64,000 nucleotides of DNA from Mesodorylaimus sp. YZB2_4 (lineage: Eukaryota > Nematoda > Enoplea > Dorylaimida > Dorylaimidae): NCBI GenBank assembly GCA_030248295.1, contig JASANH010000433.1:310001-374000 (forward strand), in the 5' to 3' direction. How positions within the stretch are numbered: the first letter of the stretch is position 1; each line of letters begins with the position of its first letter. The notes beneath the pieces are model-generated. The model worked only from the letters and a program-made list of their open reading frames with translations, did not search any database and had not been told where the DNA came from. The position numbers were made by a program, and so were the translations under genes. This document shows positions 12,862 to 25,060 of the stretch, piece by piece.

Positions 12862-13210
12862 GTCATGGTGTCTCACGGCGGGTTCCATCTGACGGCTCAT
12901 GAGCACCTCCGCTGGGGGCATCCTGTGCCAAGACCAGCGTCCTTGGGTGAGCGGACAGAAGAAAGGGGCCATCCTGAATTATGCTCCTCACTCGATTCGG
13001 TGTTCACAACTTAGAGCAGGACTAGAAACTCGGAGCCTCCTAGAGCCAGCGATGAACAAATCGAATCGTCGCCGGAAAGTGGTGTCCCCCTCCCCCGAGA
13101 ACGGGCTTACTAAATTGCCATTCCCACCAATGTGCAGGTTGCTGGCCCAAGAAATGCGGGACCAACGCGTTAACGAACTGAGCCACCGCAGCTCTCTGAA
13201 CAACGACACT
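12862..13210 (-). repeat. SINE-B copy
   Basis: On the minus strand it begins with a tRNA-like box A region (GTGGCTCAGTTCGTTAACG). Its tail shares gagcacctccnc and gggcatcctgtgcca with the copies at 15.5, 18.3 and 36.7 kb. It is diverged, and the reading frames running through it (up to 215 codons) carry no protein motifs. Confidence 0.6.
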
Positions 13211-13304
13211 GGCTCTAAGCTCTGCTGGCGTTTGACACCCTGGACACGATCCGTTTGGGGCTTCTTCACTTCGAGTGTCTCGATGGTATTAGACGAGATA
13301 TCCG

Positions 13305-13450
13305 CGGCCCGGGGTGAAAGGTCAGCGAGGGCTCAAAGGTTTCAAACCCGACACCCGCCGCTAAGAATTGAGCCTGGGACTAGCCCATCCATTTGCCACC
13401 AAGTCATACGAATCGACGAAGGCGAACCACTGCACAACTGCGGTCATTCA
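13305..13450 (-). repeat. SINE-B tRNA-like head
   Basis: The minus strand carries a box A-like TGTGCAGTGGTTCG and a box B-like GGGTTTGAAACC, then gagccctcgctgacc, which also follows the head in the 15.3-kb and 21.3-kb copies. Confidence 0.55.
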
Positions 13451-13460
13451 AAAAAGGCTC

Positions 13461-14206
13461 CGAATCGGAGCATATCAGGTAGGGTTCCCATACTAACACG
13501 ACCCTATTGCCCTACCTACAGTATCCTTCCAGCTCCACGGTGGTAACGTTCAGTGCCATCGTCTCGCACGGCTCATCGCTGATAAAGTACCCATCGAAGT
13601 TGGCTGCCATCCGCGCTATGTCAATTGCGGACGCTTTGACCTCGGTTCTGGCGAAACATGGTGCGAGACAGCTCTGTGTCATAAATACGCCCCACACATT
13701 TTGGGTATTCTATGTTCGGTTTCGCCATTTTTCAATCAAGTAGCTGAAGCAGATATGTGCTACTTGGTGGAGTCAGGCACAAGCTGGTGGTCATACAGTA
13801 TTTCTTATACCTCTCCTCTTCGCCACTGATGCAATCGAAGCACAAAAACAATGCAATAAGAGCCAGGGCACGCATCTTGTATTTACCTCCTCACTGACTT
13901 CCCTCCTGCTGACGCTCACGAACAGCGAGAAAATGAAGCCTGGTTATTCTCACGGACACAGGGCGATAGAGTACGATCGTGGGCGTAAATTGGTGCTCGA
14001 AAAGATGGCTAGTTTTCTGTGATAATGAGCGATTGGCACTCATGCTGCTTTCTGTTCCTCTCCTCCTATGGCAGCGCCACCTGGCGAGCGAAAACGATTG
14101 TCTGTTAGAGCGCGGGAATGAATCTTACGTCATTTGTCTAGAAACTCGATTTCCTGATCGGGGAGAGCTGTTTGGGATAAAGATCTGATTAACCCAGTAT
14201 CGAAAA
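13461..14206. other. Intergenic, upstream of TMEM129
   Basis: No gene is supported. The last 200 bases probably contain the TMEM129 promoter and leader. I see no TATA box. Confidence 0.4.
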
Positions 14207-17200
14207 ATGGACGACGTGACAGTTTCGGTTATTATCTATATTTTATTTTCTGTTTGCTTAGTATTTCCTCCCACCGAATTCGCATCAGCTGGATTGACAT
14301 TAGAGCACATGTTCTCTCGATTTTTGGGCGACGAAAGTCTGTATTTCGTGGATTTCCACATTCGTCGAACTTCCATGCATTTATTTGCTCATTCGTGTTT
14401 GCCATTAGGTAAAAACTCTTTTCTGCTTTCTTTGAATTATATCTCTTTTTGTTTACGATCAATTAAATCGAACCATCTATCGATCAAACGCAAAATCAGA
14501 TGCCCTAATATTTTCAGGATTCTTCATCACTTTATATTTCTTCGGCGCGGACGTGATCGATGGAGTTGGGAAATCGATTTTTCACAGGGACACACCTTGG
14601 TTTTGGAGATTGGCCTTCGAAGCTTCTATTTTACTCCCAATCGGCATCGGAACATTGATTTATTACTGGTCGAGAAATGATTGGCAGAAACATCCGACCG
14701 TTCGAAGTTTATCGCTCTACGATACGAATTGGCGGAATGTGGCATCGGCGATCGGAACTGAGTATCGGAGGTTGGATAAATTTACTGTGACGCTGGGTAA
14801 GTATGACCCGATTGGAGTGAAGTGTAGCCGTTGGGAAAGATCCTCAATTGGTTTCCTCAGTGTTTGAGTCGTCCAATCTTCAATCTGAATCTGGATCTCT
14901 GGATTGGATAGGTCTCTGTCCTGAATGCTTTCGCCCACGAACACGATAACTGGTTGCCTCCCATTGCCCACCTCATGTTCTTTTCAGACTAGTTTTTCTT
15001 GAAGACAGGAAAGCAGAATGCAAGTTGAATGAGCTGAGGAGTGACTTCTGGTCCAAAATCTGCTTCTACAGTAGGAAAAATGATTAGTGGATTTCTAATC
15101 TCCCACTAGTCATACCCGGATTTAAAGGACGAGGAACAGAGCGAAGGTGGGACAGAGTACATTAAAAATGTTTTGACCTGTAGTTGTCTGCTGTGTTTTT
15201 TTAGACCTGTAGGAGTCTGATGTGCAGCCGACCCTCAAAAGCCATTTCCATCGCAAGTTCTGTCGATTGCGGCTACGGTGGCGGGGGCGGTTCGGCATTT
15301 GTCTCTCCGTCGACAGAACGTCGTCTTCGACATTTGTCGCTTGTCCGGCATTTGTCGCTTGGGAGCGAGTAGCTGGACTCGTCCCGGGCTCGATTCCCGG
15401 TGATGGAGTTCGGTTTGCGAACCATAAACCCTCGCTGACCCTGCACACCAGGCCTTGGGTGACTCATCCAGTACCGCCGAGGTGCTCCGAATGGAGAGAC
15501 TGAACCCAAACGAGGAGACAGCCCACCCGCCATCGTCGTAGGAAGTCAGTGTGCGATCTAGAATGCCCGCGTGTGGAGCTCCTACATAGTGGAGGACGCA
15601 CAGAGGGAACCTGCCGTGAGAGCTGGTCACTTCATGTCCTCGCTTATCCTACATATGACCACTGGCCGGCTATAGGCAAAATGGGTTGGTGGAAAAACTA
15701 ACAAAATTCTGTCGTTTTGTTGGTTCACAACGACATGACTTCTTTTTAGGCGGCATCAGACGAGTGATCGTTACAGACTCATGGATCATATACGTTGGCT
15801 TGTATCGATTCAAAGTAACACAACAGGCCGATGCACGGTTGACTGTCCTCGGCGCCGACGAGCACGAAATATCGCATTTGAGCGAAACTCAGGTCCAATT
15901 CGTGAATATACTCGTAGAAAACATTGCCAAACCGATTGGTCCCTTCAAGCTAAGGTAAGTCGTGTGTGGCTGTGCTCAGCCTTGGGTTCTCTCGCTCTGC
16001 CCGTCAGCAAGGTGTGTAGACTACGTACTTTAGGTAGGTCTCTGCAGTAGACCTAGAGTCCTATCGGGGCCAGTCAGCTTCCATTGTTCTTATGAAAGCT
16101 AAAGCTAAATTTACGCTTAGCCAAGCCCCTATCGAAGCAGTCTGAGGGGTCAGTTGGACAAGGCTGTGCAAGTGCCTAAGGAGGTGTGGCAGACGGCTGT
16201 ATAGTAGACCAGAATGAAAGCGCAAGGGAAATTAATCAGCGAAACTCCTGATTTGACAATGCGGCTTTAAAATCAATAAATACGTTACTTTTAATGCAGG
16301 AATTTGAGGACATAAGCATAATTTACGCAGGAATATCATCCCAGCTTTTCATGGCTTAGCGATTCGACGACGTAGACTACTATATCTTTAGCCTTCATTT
16401 TGCAGGTACCATCTGGGGCATTGTCATCTGTGGGAAGGGGCCGATGTGTTACGGAAATAAAAAACACACGTGCGCATGTTATTGGTCAGTGCGCGCAACT
16501 ATTTATTCTCTGCTTCTGTTTGAGGTTGAATTCGTTAAATTATCGCGAAATGAAAAACAAGCTGCAGTCGCCTGTCGAAATGGCTCGTGACGTTGTTATC
16601 CGAATGTCATTAGACGATCGATTTGTGGAAGCGTTTCGTCAGCAAGCTGAAATGAATCCACCATGCCAAATGACCGATGAACAGAAAGAGGTATGTGGTG
16701 TAGCAGTTGCCAGTGCTTTATGGCGACGGGTGGATCGCTAGTCCAGGCACGTTGTAGTGAGCGTTTTAAAATAATATAGGTAGTCAGACTGGTATTAGTA
16801 GGATTAGTGCGCACCTCTGATTTTTATGACCTCGACTGGCGAATGGGTGAAATACGAGTATATCGGCCCATCCGAGCTGTGAGTTTGTTGGTAAATCTGT
16901 CCTATAGGTGATAAAACATGGGGTGTGCTACTCGTATGCATTAGGGCTTGTACCAGACTTAGGACCATTATGGTTTCGCATTAGGTACCAGACAGATGCA
17001 TTAGGCAGTAGGGCCAGTGTAGTAATGTCTTTGGCCGTGGGTGACTGTTACTACTAGGCAAGGTCGAGAACACACTACTGTACCAAACCTGGCAGACGTA
17101 GGAGGGTGGTCGGCGGGACAATAACCCTGAATGGTGCAGGCAAGTCTTTCGATTATACCTACGGCTGAAACATTAACCCAAGGGGTTGACGTCTCCCAGC

Positions 17201-17981
17201 CAGGGAAGAGCATCGATTACTCTCTCTCCCACTCGCCATGGCCTACCAAGCGGGAACTACCCTACTAATTGTCAGACAGCAGTCTGTGTCTTCTAATAGT
17301 CAAAGACTGGTGAAACATCAACCCGGCAGGCCTTTTCTCGAGAGAACATTGATCGCCTGTGTTACACCCGGAAATTGTCACGTTTTTTTCTGAGTCCCAG
17401 TTTTTGGCCCCCCCCCCCACCAGTCTTGTTAGCGACTTTTGAGCAAAAGCTACAGTATTGCAGATTTACTTGCTCGCCCGTTACACTGTGAACGCAGTAG
17501 TGCCGCTGCTCTCTGTTATACTGGATGGTATTTCGCCAGTGTGTACCAGCCTGGTATTATGAGTAGATTTTTGCACGGAGCCTGATGCGATGCAAAAAGG
17601 CCTGGCTTGTGTTTGTGTGACATCATGTGCGAATGACGAACTCTGTTTTAGTTGCTCGAACCGTGCATCGGGTGCATGCAAGAACGGGCGAATGTAAAAC
17701 TCGAGAAGTATTGCCTGGATGTGGCTGTGCAGGAAGTGGACGATGAAGGCCGACAGATACCAAATTGCCGACAGTGCTATTGCCGACCGATGTGGTAAGT
17801 TCGAGTGGTTGTCTTCTAGCCGTGCCTTATTCCGATCTGTTCCAGGTGCCTGTCATGCATGGGACGCTGGTTTGCATCGAGGCAAGATCAACGAAGGCCT
17901 GATCGGTGGTTGTCCGGAAAGTCGCCTTGTCCAACGTGTAGAACCACGTTTTGTGTTTTGGATGTTAGTTTGGTACGGTAA
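14207..17981 (+). CDS. TMEM129: TMEM129, ER membrane RING-type E3 ubiquitin ligase
   Basis: Six exons (14207-14408, 14518-14796, 15750-15954, 16525-16690, 17652-17794, 17846-17981) join in phase to 376 residues; human TMEM129 is about 360. The N-terminus has the family pattern: a membrane helix, then PPTEFASAGLT and FHIRRTSMHLFAHSCLPLG. Next come a hydrophobic pair ending LIYYWSR, the conserved TEYRRLDKF, and DSWIIYVGLYRF. The C-terminal third is the atypical cysteine-only RING: CIGC, CRQCYCRPMW, then CLSCMGRWFASRQD and CPTCRTTFCVLDV near the end. In mammals TMEM129 works with Derlin-1 in ER-associated degradation. Introns 2 and 5 are long, and intron 2 contains a SINE. All cysteines of the RING-like region are present, so it looks functional. 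Confidence 0.95.
15256..15636 (+). repeat. SINE-B copy in TMEM129 intron 2
   Basis: This copy has the clearest tRNA-like head, with box B GGGCTCGATTCCCGG at about 15388. It contains three partial repeats of ggcatttgtc just before box B, so the head has been internally expanded. The tail ends gtgagagctggtcac, shared in reverse with the 36.7-kb copy. It lies in the same orientation as the host gene. Confidence 0.75.
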
Positions 17982-18303
17982 TGGGCAGAATTCAAGATAA
18001 GTCGGGTCTGGATTGTGAAGACTTTGTTGAAGAAACTACTTGTTTCTGCCTTGATACGCCTGTAAAATTGTTTTGGTCTTGATGCTTTGAAGAGGCGTTT
18101 TCGTGACTCCTTTCATCCTGAAATTTAAAAAATTGTTTTCGAAGAAAGGTTTAGAAAACGAGAATGACAAGAGACAGATATGGGGGGTCGTGGGTGTGTC
18201 CTCATTCGGTGCCGTAGGCTGAGGTGCCCTGGGTGCAGAGATGGATGTCAAACTAGTAGGTTTCGGCTGTCCAACACTGACAGGGAGTCCGAGAAAGTCA
18301 GTG

Positions 18304-18372
18304 TCTGGTGCAGGATGCCCTCAAGCGGAGGTGCTCCTACGGGGAAAGAGGGAATCTGCCGTGTGGCCCCAC
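18304..18372 (+). repeat. SINE-B tail fragment
   Basis: The stretch caggatgccctcaagcgga to gggaatctgccgtg matches the tail of the other SINE-B copies. No head is present. Confidence 0.45.
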
Positions 18373-19860
18373 CTCTGTTTTCCCTAACCATCCCCCCCCG
18401 GTTTTGTCCCTCGAGCAATACCGCCAGTTTTTAGCATTCGAAAGCTCCCACTTCACTATAGTTCTGTTCACTTTCAATATCCGACAGTTAATGCCCCACC
18501 TAGTCGCGACAAACAGTTCCCCCAGAGCCATCTGCACACATATGCTTCTCTGTGATGGACTCATCTACGCATATTTGCGTTATTTGAGGGTATGAATCAG
18601 TTTCACCTCTCTCCCTACTACTGAAAGCTGTCACAAAAAATAACCAGTTACTACACACTTTCTTGATGTCAGGTCTTTTGCTTGCACTCACACGTTTAGC
18701 TATATTTTCCATCTTTTCCGTTGGTTAGAGAACTCATTTTTAGACCTCCTCGCTTCTCTATAGTCCCACGTCTCCTGTCATTCTTCCACCTTTTTCAGTG
18801 GACTTTTTGCACCAGCAGAAACCCATTTTAAGCCTTAGACATGTGTTACTTACATTCTGCTCAATTAGCACCGCTATAATTCACTTCAGCGGGGTGCTCA
18901 CCTGGGGGCTATAAATGCAATCGTCAGCCATCCAAATATGCTGGCTCTAGGATTTTACTCTTTCTCATACGACGCTGGGGAGCACACTCCGGCTCCGGCC
19001 TCCTCCCTGTCGTTTTTCCGCACTTTGCTATTTTCCCCCCCTCTCTCTCCGTGGGCGGTTCTGACTCCCCGCCCAGGGGGCGCAGTCCAGGCCCTCGCCT
19101 CTGACGCGAGACTCTGTTCCCCATGAGCTTAGAAGGTTTGACTGTTGGCTTGCTATAGACAAAAACAGGCTTCGGGTCCCAAAAATTTTTTAAAAAACGT
19201 GACTAGTCTCGCATTTCTGGAGGGTGTGCCCGAGCTTTTGAGCATACTGTGCCGCAGCTTATCCACAAGTCTCCTCCTAGTTTTTCGTTCCGCTTGGGGC
19301 TCGTCAGGAGGAGCCAGGGCGTATAAACAGCCCCGGGTCGCTCTTCCCTCTTTTTTACGCATTCGTTTCATCTTTTGGGCCACCCCTTTTTTCTCCCACA
19401 CTCTTGGCACCACCAGGGCTTCGATTAGCATCTATCAAGTTCTCTCGTCGTCGGTTCATTTGGTTATACGGAATCCAGGAGTTCTTCAAGCTCGTTTACC
19501 GTTTATCTGTGTAGATCTAGGACTGTTGAGATAGTCGTGCGTTTTTCTTCGTAAGATCCTCGTGTTAACGAGTCTTTATTCGCATCCAGCGACTGTTTTC
19601 AGCGGAATCCTTCTCCCCTAGGCAGCTAGGGCTGACCAGAGGATGGCTCAAGCCAGGAACCAACCCAGTCCAGGGACACTTATTGATACGTTTACTGTCC
19701 CACACCAATAAGGCCGTGTACATAGACTCACAATTCGGGGAGCAGCCGCACGTGCCGGCCGTCAAAGGGGTTCTGACGGACCTGAGCCCGAAGTGCTCAC
19801 AGAGCAAGTTCAGATCAGGCAATCAAGACTAGTTCTCAACCGATGTCTGCAATCAGACCA
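18373..19860. other. No gene recognised
   Basis: There are overlapping short frames on both strands at 19145-19534 without domain features. A pyrimidine-rich tract lies around 19020-19060. Confidence 0.35.
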
Positions 19861-20043
19861 GTGTGACCAGCACGCCTGGCGGTCGGGAGTAATCGATACG
19901 CTCCCCTGGCTGGGACGTCAACCTCTTCGGTTGATGTTTCTAGAGCAGGTATAGTCGCGAGACTTGCCTACCTTCAGTCGGTGATTTTTGCTTAGAGACT
20001 TCGGTCTCGACTATCTCCCGCCGCCAGGGTGCGCTGGTTACAC
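19861..20043. repeat. Structured 183-nt repeat, copy 1
   Basis: The ends form an imperfect terminal inverted repeat of about 29 bp (GTGTGACCAGCACGCC and TGGCGG-CGGGAG against the right end). Inside are a GGGAG...CTCCC stem, a nine-pair stem closed by TCTTC (ACGTCAACC with GGTTGATGT), an AGGTA...TACCT pairing, and GAGAC-TTCG-GTCTC. A copy about 97% identical by eye lies at 37860-38040 in the same orientation. It could be a small foldback MITE or a dispersed copy of a structured RNA. Confidence 0.75.
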
Positions 20044-20059
20044 CAGTCACTGGACCTCG

Positions 20060-20097
20060 ACCTCGCTCTCGCTCTCGCTCGCTCTCGGTCTCGGTCT
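20060..20097. repeat. CTCG-rich microsatellite
   Basis: Tandem ctcgct/ctcggt hexamers directly follow structured repeat copy 1. Confidence 0.8.
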
Positions 20098-20209
20098 CGT
20101 GCTGGCCCTGACTTAGGAGAGGCGGACCGGTTCCCTGAACCAGTGCACACATAGGCCAGAGGGCATAGCACATGCCTATTCCATGCCTGTTACAAGCGTG
20201 GGAATCTTA

Positions 20210-20490
20210 GGACGAGGTGCATTCGACCAGCAGCCTGGCTAGTGCATCATTGCACAGAGCAGTTGCAGGCACCCTTGGGAAACACGCCTGTGGGAAACAC
20301 GCAAACACGCTTGAGGGGTTTTTTGAGGAGTCGGGCTCTTAGTGATCGATACTTTGCAGGATTGAGCCTTTCTACCAGGCTTGGGCTATCGAAGACCCAG
20401 GACCGCTCGCTTGTAAGATCGGCCCGAACCCGCTGGCACGAGAGCGAAGAAGAGCTATCGCCCTCGAAAATACAAACTACAACGATACAT
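20210..20490 (+). repeat. Repeat C, copy 1
   Basis: About 250 nt match, in inverted orientation, the stretch at 25446-25693. Shared blocks include tcattgcacagagcagttgc, cttagtgatcgatact, tttctaccaggcttgggct and gctcgcttgtaagatc. The family is unknown and has no coding content. Confidence 0.75.
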
Positions 20491-21242
20491 AACAGTAGTC
20501 CATGGCTGACCTTTTTTTATTTTTGTGGGCCGAAGCCCGTTTTGCCTGTAGCCGGCCAGCAGTCAAACCTTGTAAGCAAGTCTGTGCAGCACACACAGCG
20601 GCGTCCCTCTTCGTGTCTCCACTCGTAGCACCTCGGAGGGCACTGGGTTAGTCACCTACGGCCTGGGCCTTTCCGCGTGTTACAAGCGCCACAAGTGTCT
20701 ATTTTACAAGTATCCGCGTTTCACCACAAACAAACTTACAAGTTAGAAATGCAAGCTTGAGAGATGCCTGATTACAAGGATGGCCTGTGGGCGTGAGAGA
20801 TGCCTGATTACTAGCACGTTGGAAGTATAAAGAAGTACGGGCAATAAGTCACAAGCCTGACGAACGAGCGTTTCACCACGACTTTACCAGCTCTTGTAAA
20901 AAAGGGGCGATTTGTAGAGAGCGATTTGTGAAAGATCGAGGCAGAACTTGAAAACAAGCCCAAATTTAGAAGGCTGCAGCGCATTGATTTTTTGGAAGGT
21001 GAGGAGGCTAGGTGCTGATAAGTTAGGCCATTTTCGCACGGCAGACAAATTCTGGTTTCCTACCATTATCATTCACCTGCAAAAAAGGAAAGGGGTCCAT
21101 TGAAAAACAAAGGGGAAATGGATGAGAACCAGCAATTCTACGAGTCTCGTTCTCACTCGTAGAAAATTCAGAGTCTAGATGCTGTCAATGGATTATTCAC
21201 TTTGGTGAACCTCGATTAGCTTGTGGCCTCGTAACTCGAAGG
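20491..21242. other. No gene recognised; repeat remnants
   Basis: The stretch 20551-20640 (gccggccagcagtcaaacc onwards) recurs near 12671 and 36652 and appears to be SINE-B-associated tail material. The rest shows nothing I can identify. The hexamer-like gagagatgcctgatta occurs twice at 20758-20812. Confidence 0.35.
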
Positions 21243-21411
21243 TTACTTGGTGAAACCTCGCCCTGGATTGCAAGGTCAGCGGGGGTTTATGGCTCGAACA
21301 CCGACCTCGATCACAGGGGATCAAACCCGGAACGAGTCCGGCCACTCGCTCCCAAGCAATACGGAGAGACGAATGCTGAACCGCTGCACCACCGCGGCTG
21401 CTCCATGGCTG
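21243..21411 (-). repeat. SINE-B copy (head)
   Basis: The minus strand gives a clear tRNA-like head: GTGGTGCAGCGGTTCAGC (box A), then GGGTTTGATCCCC (box B), then ataaacccccgctgacc, as in the 15.3-kb copy. Confidence 0.75.
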
Positions 21412-22333
21412 ACCTTGACGAGTGACGCTGCCAGCTGCTATCGATAGCCAGTTTAGGTTTTACAAATCTATTTCAAACTGGTCAGTGTCGAAAGCCATGC
21501 TGATACGAGCATATTAACACGATAGATGTTTCATCCCACTTCTGGTCGATATTTTCACCACCACACTTGATAAAAAAATTAAGATTTCCAATGTTATGCT
21601 TCCGAAGGATAGCAGTAATATGCTCGAGGCCAGTCCATAAATGGATCCTGTCTGAATAACTCTAATCCCAAAAAACATACAAATTTATAAATTAGTAGCT
21701 TTACTGGTCGCCCTCTGCCAAGGCCGTCATAAACGCCAGCTGAACCTACTCTTGAGACGCCAATGGGAGTTTCAGGCCGCACGACACACCACAAACTTTC
21801 GATTGGGTGCTTAGTCGGGCATTGGGCTTTCAACATTTGAGCGTTGAACGTCTCCTGCATGGCTTGTCATCCACCCGCAAAAAATAGACGATTCACAACT
21901 CGGACTTTCCCACGTGTGATGCCAGAGTAATTATATTACATGACAGCTTTTTATTTATAATTTGCTTTGATATGATGCGTTTTACTTGGTACGGTGCATT
22001 CAAAAAAAACAAGATAATCGATTATTTTGTATAAATTTTAGGTGGGATAACCAACATGTCACACCATGTAGCCCAATCGTGGTGTAGCTCACATCAGTAG
22101 TAAAAAGTTAATGATACGAAAATGTACTAGGTCGAAAATTAGACACATGACAAAAATTGCTGCTCTAGCTAACACGCAGTTTTCCGAATTCTCATACCAC
22201 GAATACTTATTATTTTGACGATGTACTATGAGAGACACATGGCTAATTAAAATAATTCACCCTAAGCATATGAATGACGCAGAAATAACCTCAGTAAGAT
22301 GGACAGTGTCTGACTTATTGATCTGCTCACATT
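21412..22333. other. No gene recognised
   Basis: AT-rich sequence downstream of the lectin-like gene; probably includes its 3' untranslated region. The minus-strand frame at 21594-21860 has no recognisable motif. Confidence 0.35.
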
Positions 22334-23907
22334 TCAATCACTCAACACTGACAAGATGCATGCAATACAAACGACAGGCACAAGGCAACGGATCTTTTCA
22401 CCAAGACTATTTGTTGTCGATTCTAAACCACTTGATGAGGGCGGCTTGAAGATACGTTGACATAAAACATACACTGGCATAGGATTTCTGGTCACAATGT
22501 GGGGCCTCGGAAAGGTTACCCAGGCGCAGGTGCCCGCCGTGAAGTATGTTACCCCATCACCTATAATCACCCATACAGCATCTCGATCTGTTTCATTGAA
22601 CAACTGTGGTTTTGTAAAGGTGTCTGTGCTTCCGTCGTCCCAAGTTGCGCTCATAAAATCGTCGTATGTACCATTCTTCAGAGACTGCAAAAGTTCTTAC
22701 GATGACAAAATATATGTATATTTTCAAGGTTCGACCCATGTGAACATCTATATCTAAATACGAGAAAAGCTGCACCGGTGCAATTGTTCTCATATTTGGA
22801 TATCATATGTAAAGCTAAAGTATAGACAATGGGGTCACGTTGAAAGCTAGATGTATAGGGCATATTTTAGGCTGGTCAAACCCCGTCTCCCAGTTAGCAA
22901 TGAACGAAGAGGAGGTCTAATAGTGGTCAACTTGGAGGGGACCTCCAAACTTGGATTCATCGTCCATTTGCAAACACGTTGATGTGTCATTGATCAGAAA
23001 AGATCGACAGACCAGTGAGTTATGGCCGATATGGCCCAAGCGCTTTCAAAAAACGTTTTTTTGGGGATAATTTCGTGAAAATCGAGTGTGCAGAAAAAAG
23101 CATTGTTGCGTCACCACTCATGGGTGCATCTAATTCACACATAAAAAAGGGGGTCGAAAATTTTCACTTGGCAACCCCTGGGTCGGCCCTTACAAAAACT
23201 CTGTCTTAAAGCCCCTTAAAGCTCCCACCCAGTTACAAATACTGTCCGTTACGGTGACAAAAATACTGTCCGGGTTTTTTATAGGATACTGAGTCATAGG
23301 GATATGTCATAACGTCGTCTCAACGGACCCTCCGCATTCACCCCATTCATGCACATCCCCAAGTCAGGCCCCATAGTATACGTAGTGTCTCCTCGCTCAT
23401 ACGATCTGATCGTGAGTACTACGAGGACTGCTACAAGAGCAATTACAACTGTGGCTCGCACACCCTCATCCCCAAACGACAGATAGCCAGCCAAATAAAA
23501 TGCCTGAACAGCATTCCGCTCACACGCAACTCCTCACTTACCCATGATTTCATACCGAGCGGAAAATAACTAGCATTGGTGTTCAGCTCCTCCATGGCTT
23601 CGCACACAAATTGGTTCATTTGAAGGCTTTTTATTTGTGGTAAGCCTGCTCCGTATTGGGCACACTGGACCCTAGCAGCAGTCAAGTTATGTTCTATATA
23701 TTTATTATTACCATCAACAATGTAGGAAAAAACTTCTGGATTTTCCACGATTTTTGCTGGATAAAAGAAAAAGCAATAGTCAATTCCATTTTCAGTATAT
23801 TGACGGGTGAGATTCACTGGTATTTTAGGTTCTTCACCAGCGCATGGGTTTTTTAGTTCCGAGTTACAAATAATTTGAAGGAAAAACAAAACAAAACAAA
23901 CGCGCAT
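22334..23907 (-). CDS. C-type-lectin-like secreted or GPI-anchored protein
   Basis: Two exons, 23907-23542 and 22684-22334, join in phase 0 into 238 residues. The start gives a signal peptide (MRVCFVLFFLQIICNSE). The mature part has CTLD hallmarks: an AARVQCAQYGAGLPQIKS helix-loop with FVCEA after it, then TWDDGS, a WV-I strand, a late CAWV and VLCQR, matching the usual cysteine order. The canonical calcium/sugar triplets (EPN or QPD, and WND) are not seen, so sugar binding is doubtful. Several N-glycosylation sites are present. The C-terminus is a small-residue/Ser-rich stretch followed by about 13 hydrophobic residues (LVPVVCIACILSV), which resembles a GPI-attachment signal. The 857-nt intron could hide another exon: a frame at 23294-23494 encodes a hydrophobic segment, but I could not link it. 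Confidence 0.7.
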
Positions 23908-24544
23908 TTTATAGATTACGGCGCGGACACACTTTAATGGAACTACAGCTCTCACACAGTCAGACCAGTGGTACGGGAGGGCGAACGGGGAAGAGACAGA
24001 TTAGCACCTAGATGCATGTGGATTTTCACGCCCACATACGAAACGTGTAAATAGACACGGCAAAAAAGTCCAAAGTTCAGCTACTGTATCGTGCTCCATC
24101 TAGTTACTTGAAGGAACGACTGATGGAGCTTCTGACGTGAGTCACGTCAAAAAATCTAGGTCTGCGATCAATACTGTGTTCCAGAGAGTCCGCACACCTG
24201 AGCCTCCACAAGTGCAAACCATAGGCTTGATACCTATTCGAAATCAGAATCCGAGTGATTGTAGAAATGAGTTGCGAAAGCTGTACTAGACGCTCGTTCG
24301 AGCAAACAGAAAGCATAGAAAATCAAGCGTAACCACGCCTGTGGCAAATAGAAGAGAGAGGACTGGGAATAAACTGAAGAAAAAAGGCTCTGCCTCGCCT
24401 GGCTGACTGTCTCAGGCGGCCGCCAGTCTCACTTGGCCGTCCAATGCATAAGTGATGTTACAGTATGACGTCACCCCTTTAGCGACCTAATGAGATTGCC
24501 GACCGTCTCACTTCACCGTTTAACGATAAGAGCACGAGTCCTGT
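23908..24544. other. No gene recognised
   Basis: Upstream of the lectin-like gene; it probably contains that gene's promoter. No coding or repeat signature was found. Confidence 0.35.
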
Positions 24545-25060
24545 AGGATACAAGGTTTAAACATAGCTCCTGCCGAGTCGCGCCAGGGACAGTATCTTGA
24601 AGTCCAGTGGAATCGTATGTGCCCATAGTGACCCTATACCTGGCAATCGATTGATCTCGTCGCGAATGACTCTGAACATTGTTGCAAACATTTCTCTGGT
24701 CTTCTTGGAAGCAATGCGCGGCAGCATGGGACAGCGAAGGTAATGCTGGCTGTTGATAAAGACCAACGACGCATTCATTATGCCGACTTACCCTCCACAT
24801 TCAAAACCATGAATCGAGTAAATTCAGGCGAATTGTTTTAGCGAGTATTCGAAATTCCCATCACCTACCCAAAATTCTGACTGTCGTAACACTCCGACAT
24901 TGTTGGATAATGCGAAAATTTCTATTCCTTGCAATATGGCGTTGTAACAATTCCAAAGTTCGATTGCAAACGGTGGGTTTCGACGACCATTCGACGGCCA
25001 ATCCATGTGGCCTCGAAATAATCCACCAGCTGATCCAACTCTCCTGAAAAGAACAAAATG
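24545..25060 (-). mobile_element. Mutator-like (MULE/FLYWCH) transposase remnants
   Basis: Two minus-strand blocks match different parts of MULE transposases. Block 24778-24557 has KTREMFATMFRVIRDEIN (central region). Block 25010-24850 has FAIELWNCYNAIL (near the C-terminus). On the minus strand the C-terminal block comes first, so order is scrambled relative to an intact transposase. No open frame spans both. Confidence 0.65.

Noticed and set aside
12899-13546. 215-codon plus-strand frame
   Set aside because: It runs through two SINE-B copies in antisense, has no domain or signal, and its composition follows the repeat.
19145-19534. 129-codon plus-strand and 92-codon minus-strand overlapping frames
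   Set aside because: Neither has a start context, splice support or any family motif.
23294-23494. Hydrophobic 66-codon minus-strand frame in the lectin-like gene intron
   Set aside because: It has a membrane-like stretch but no splice sites that connect it in phase to the flanking exons.
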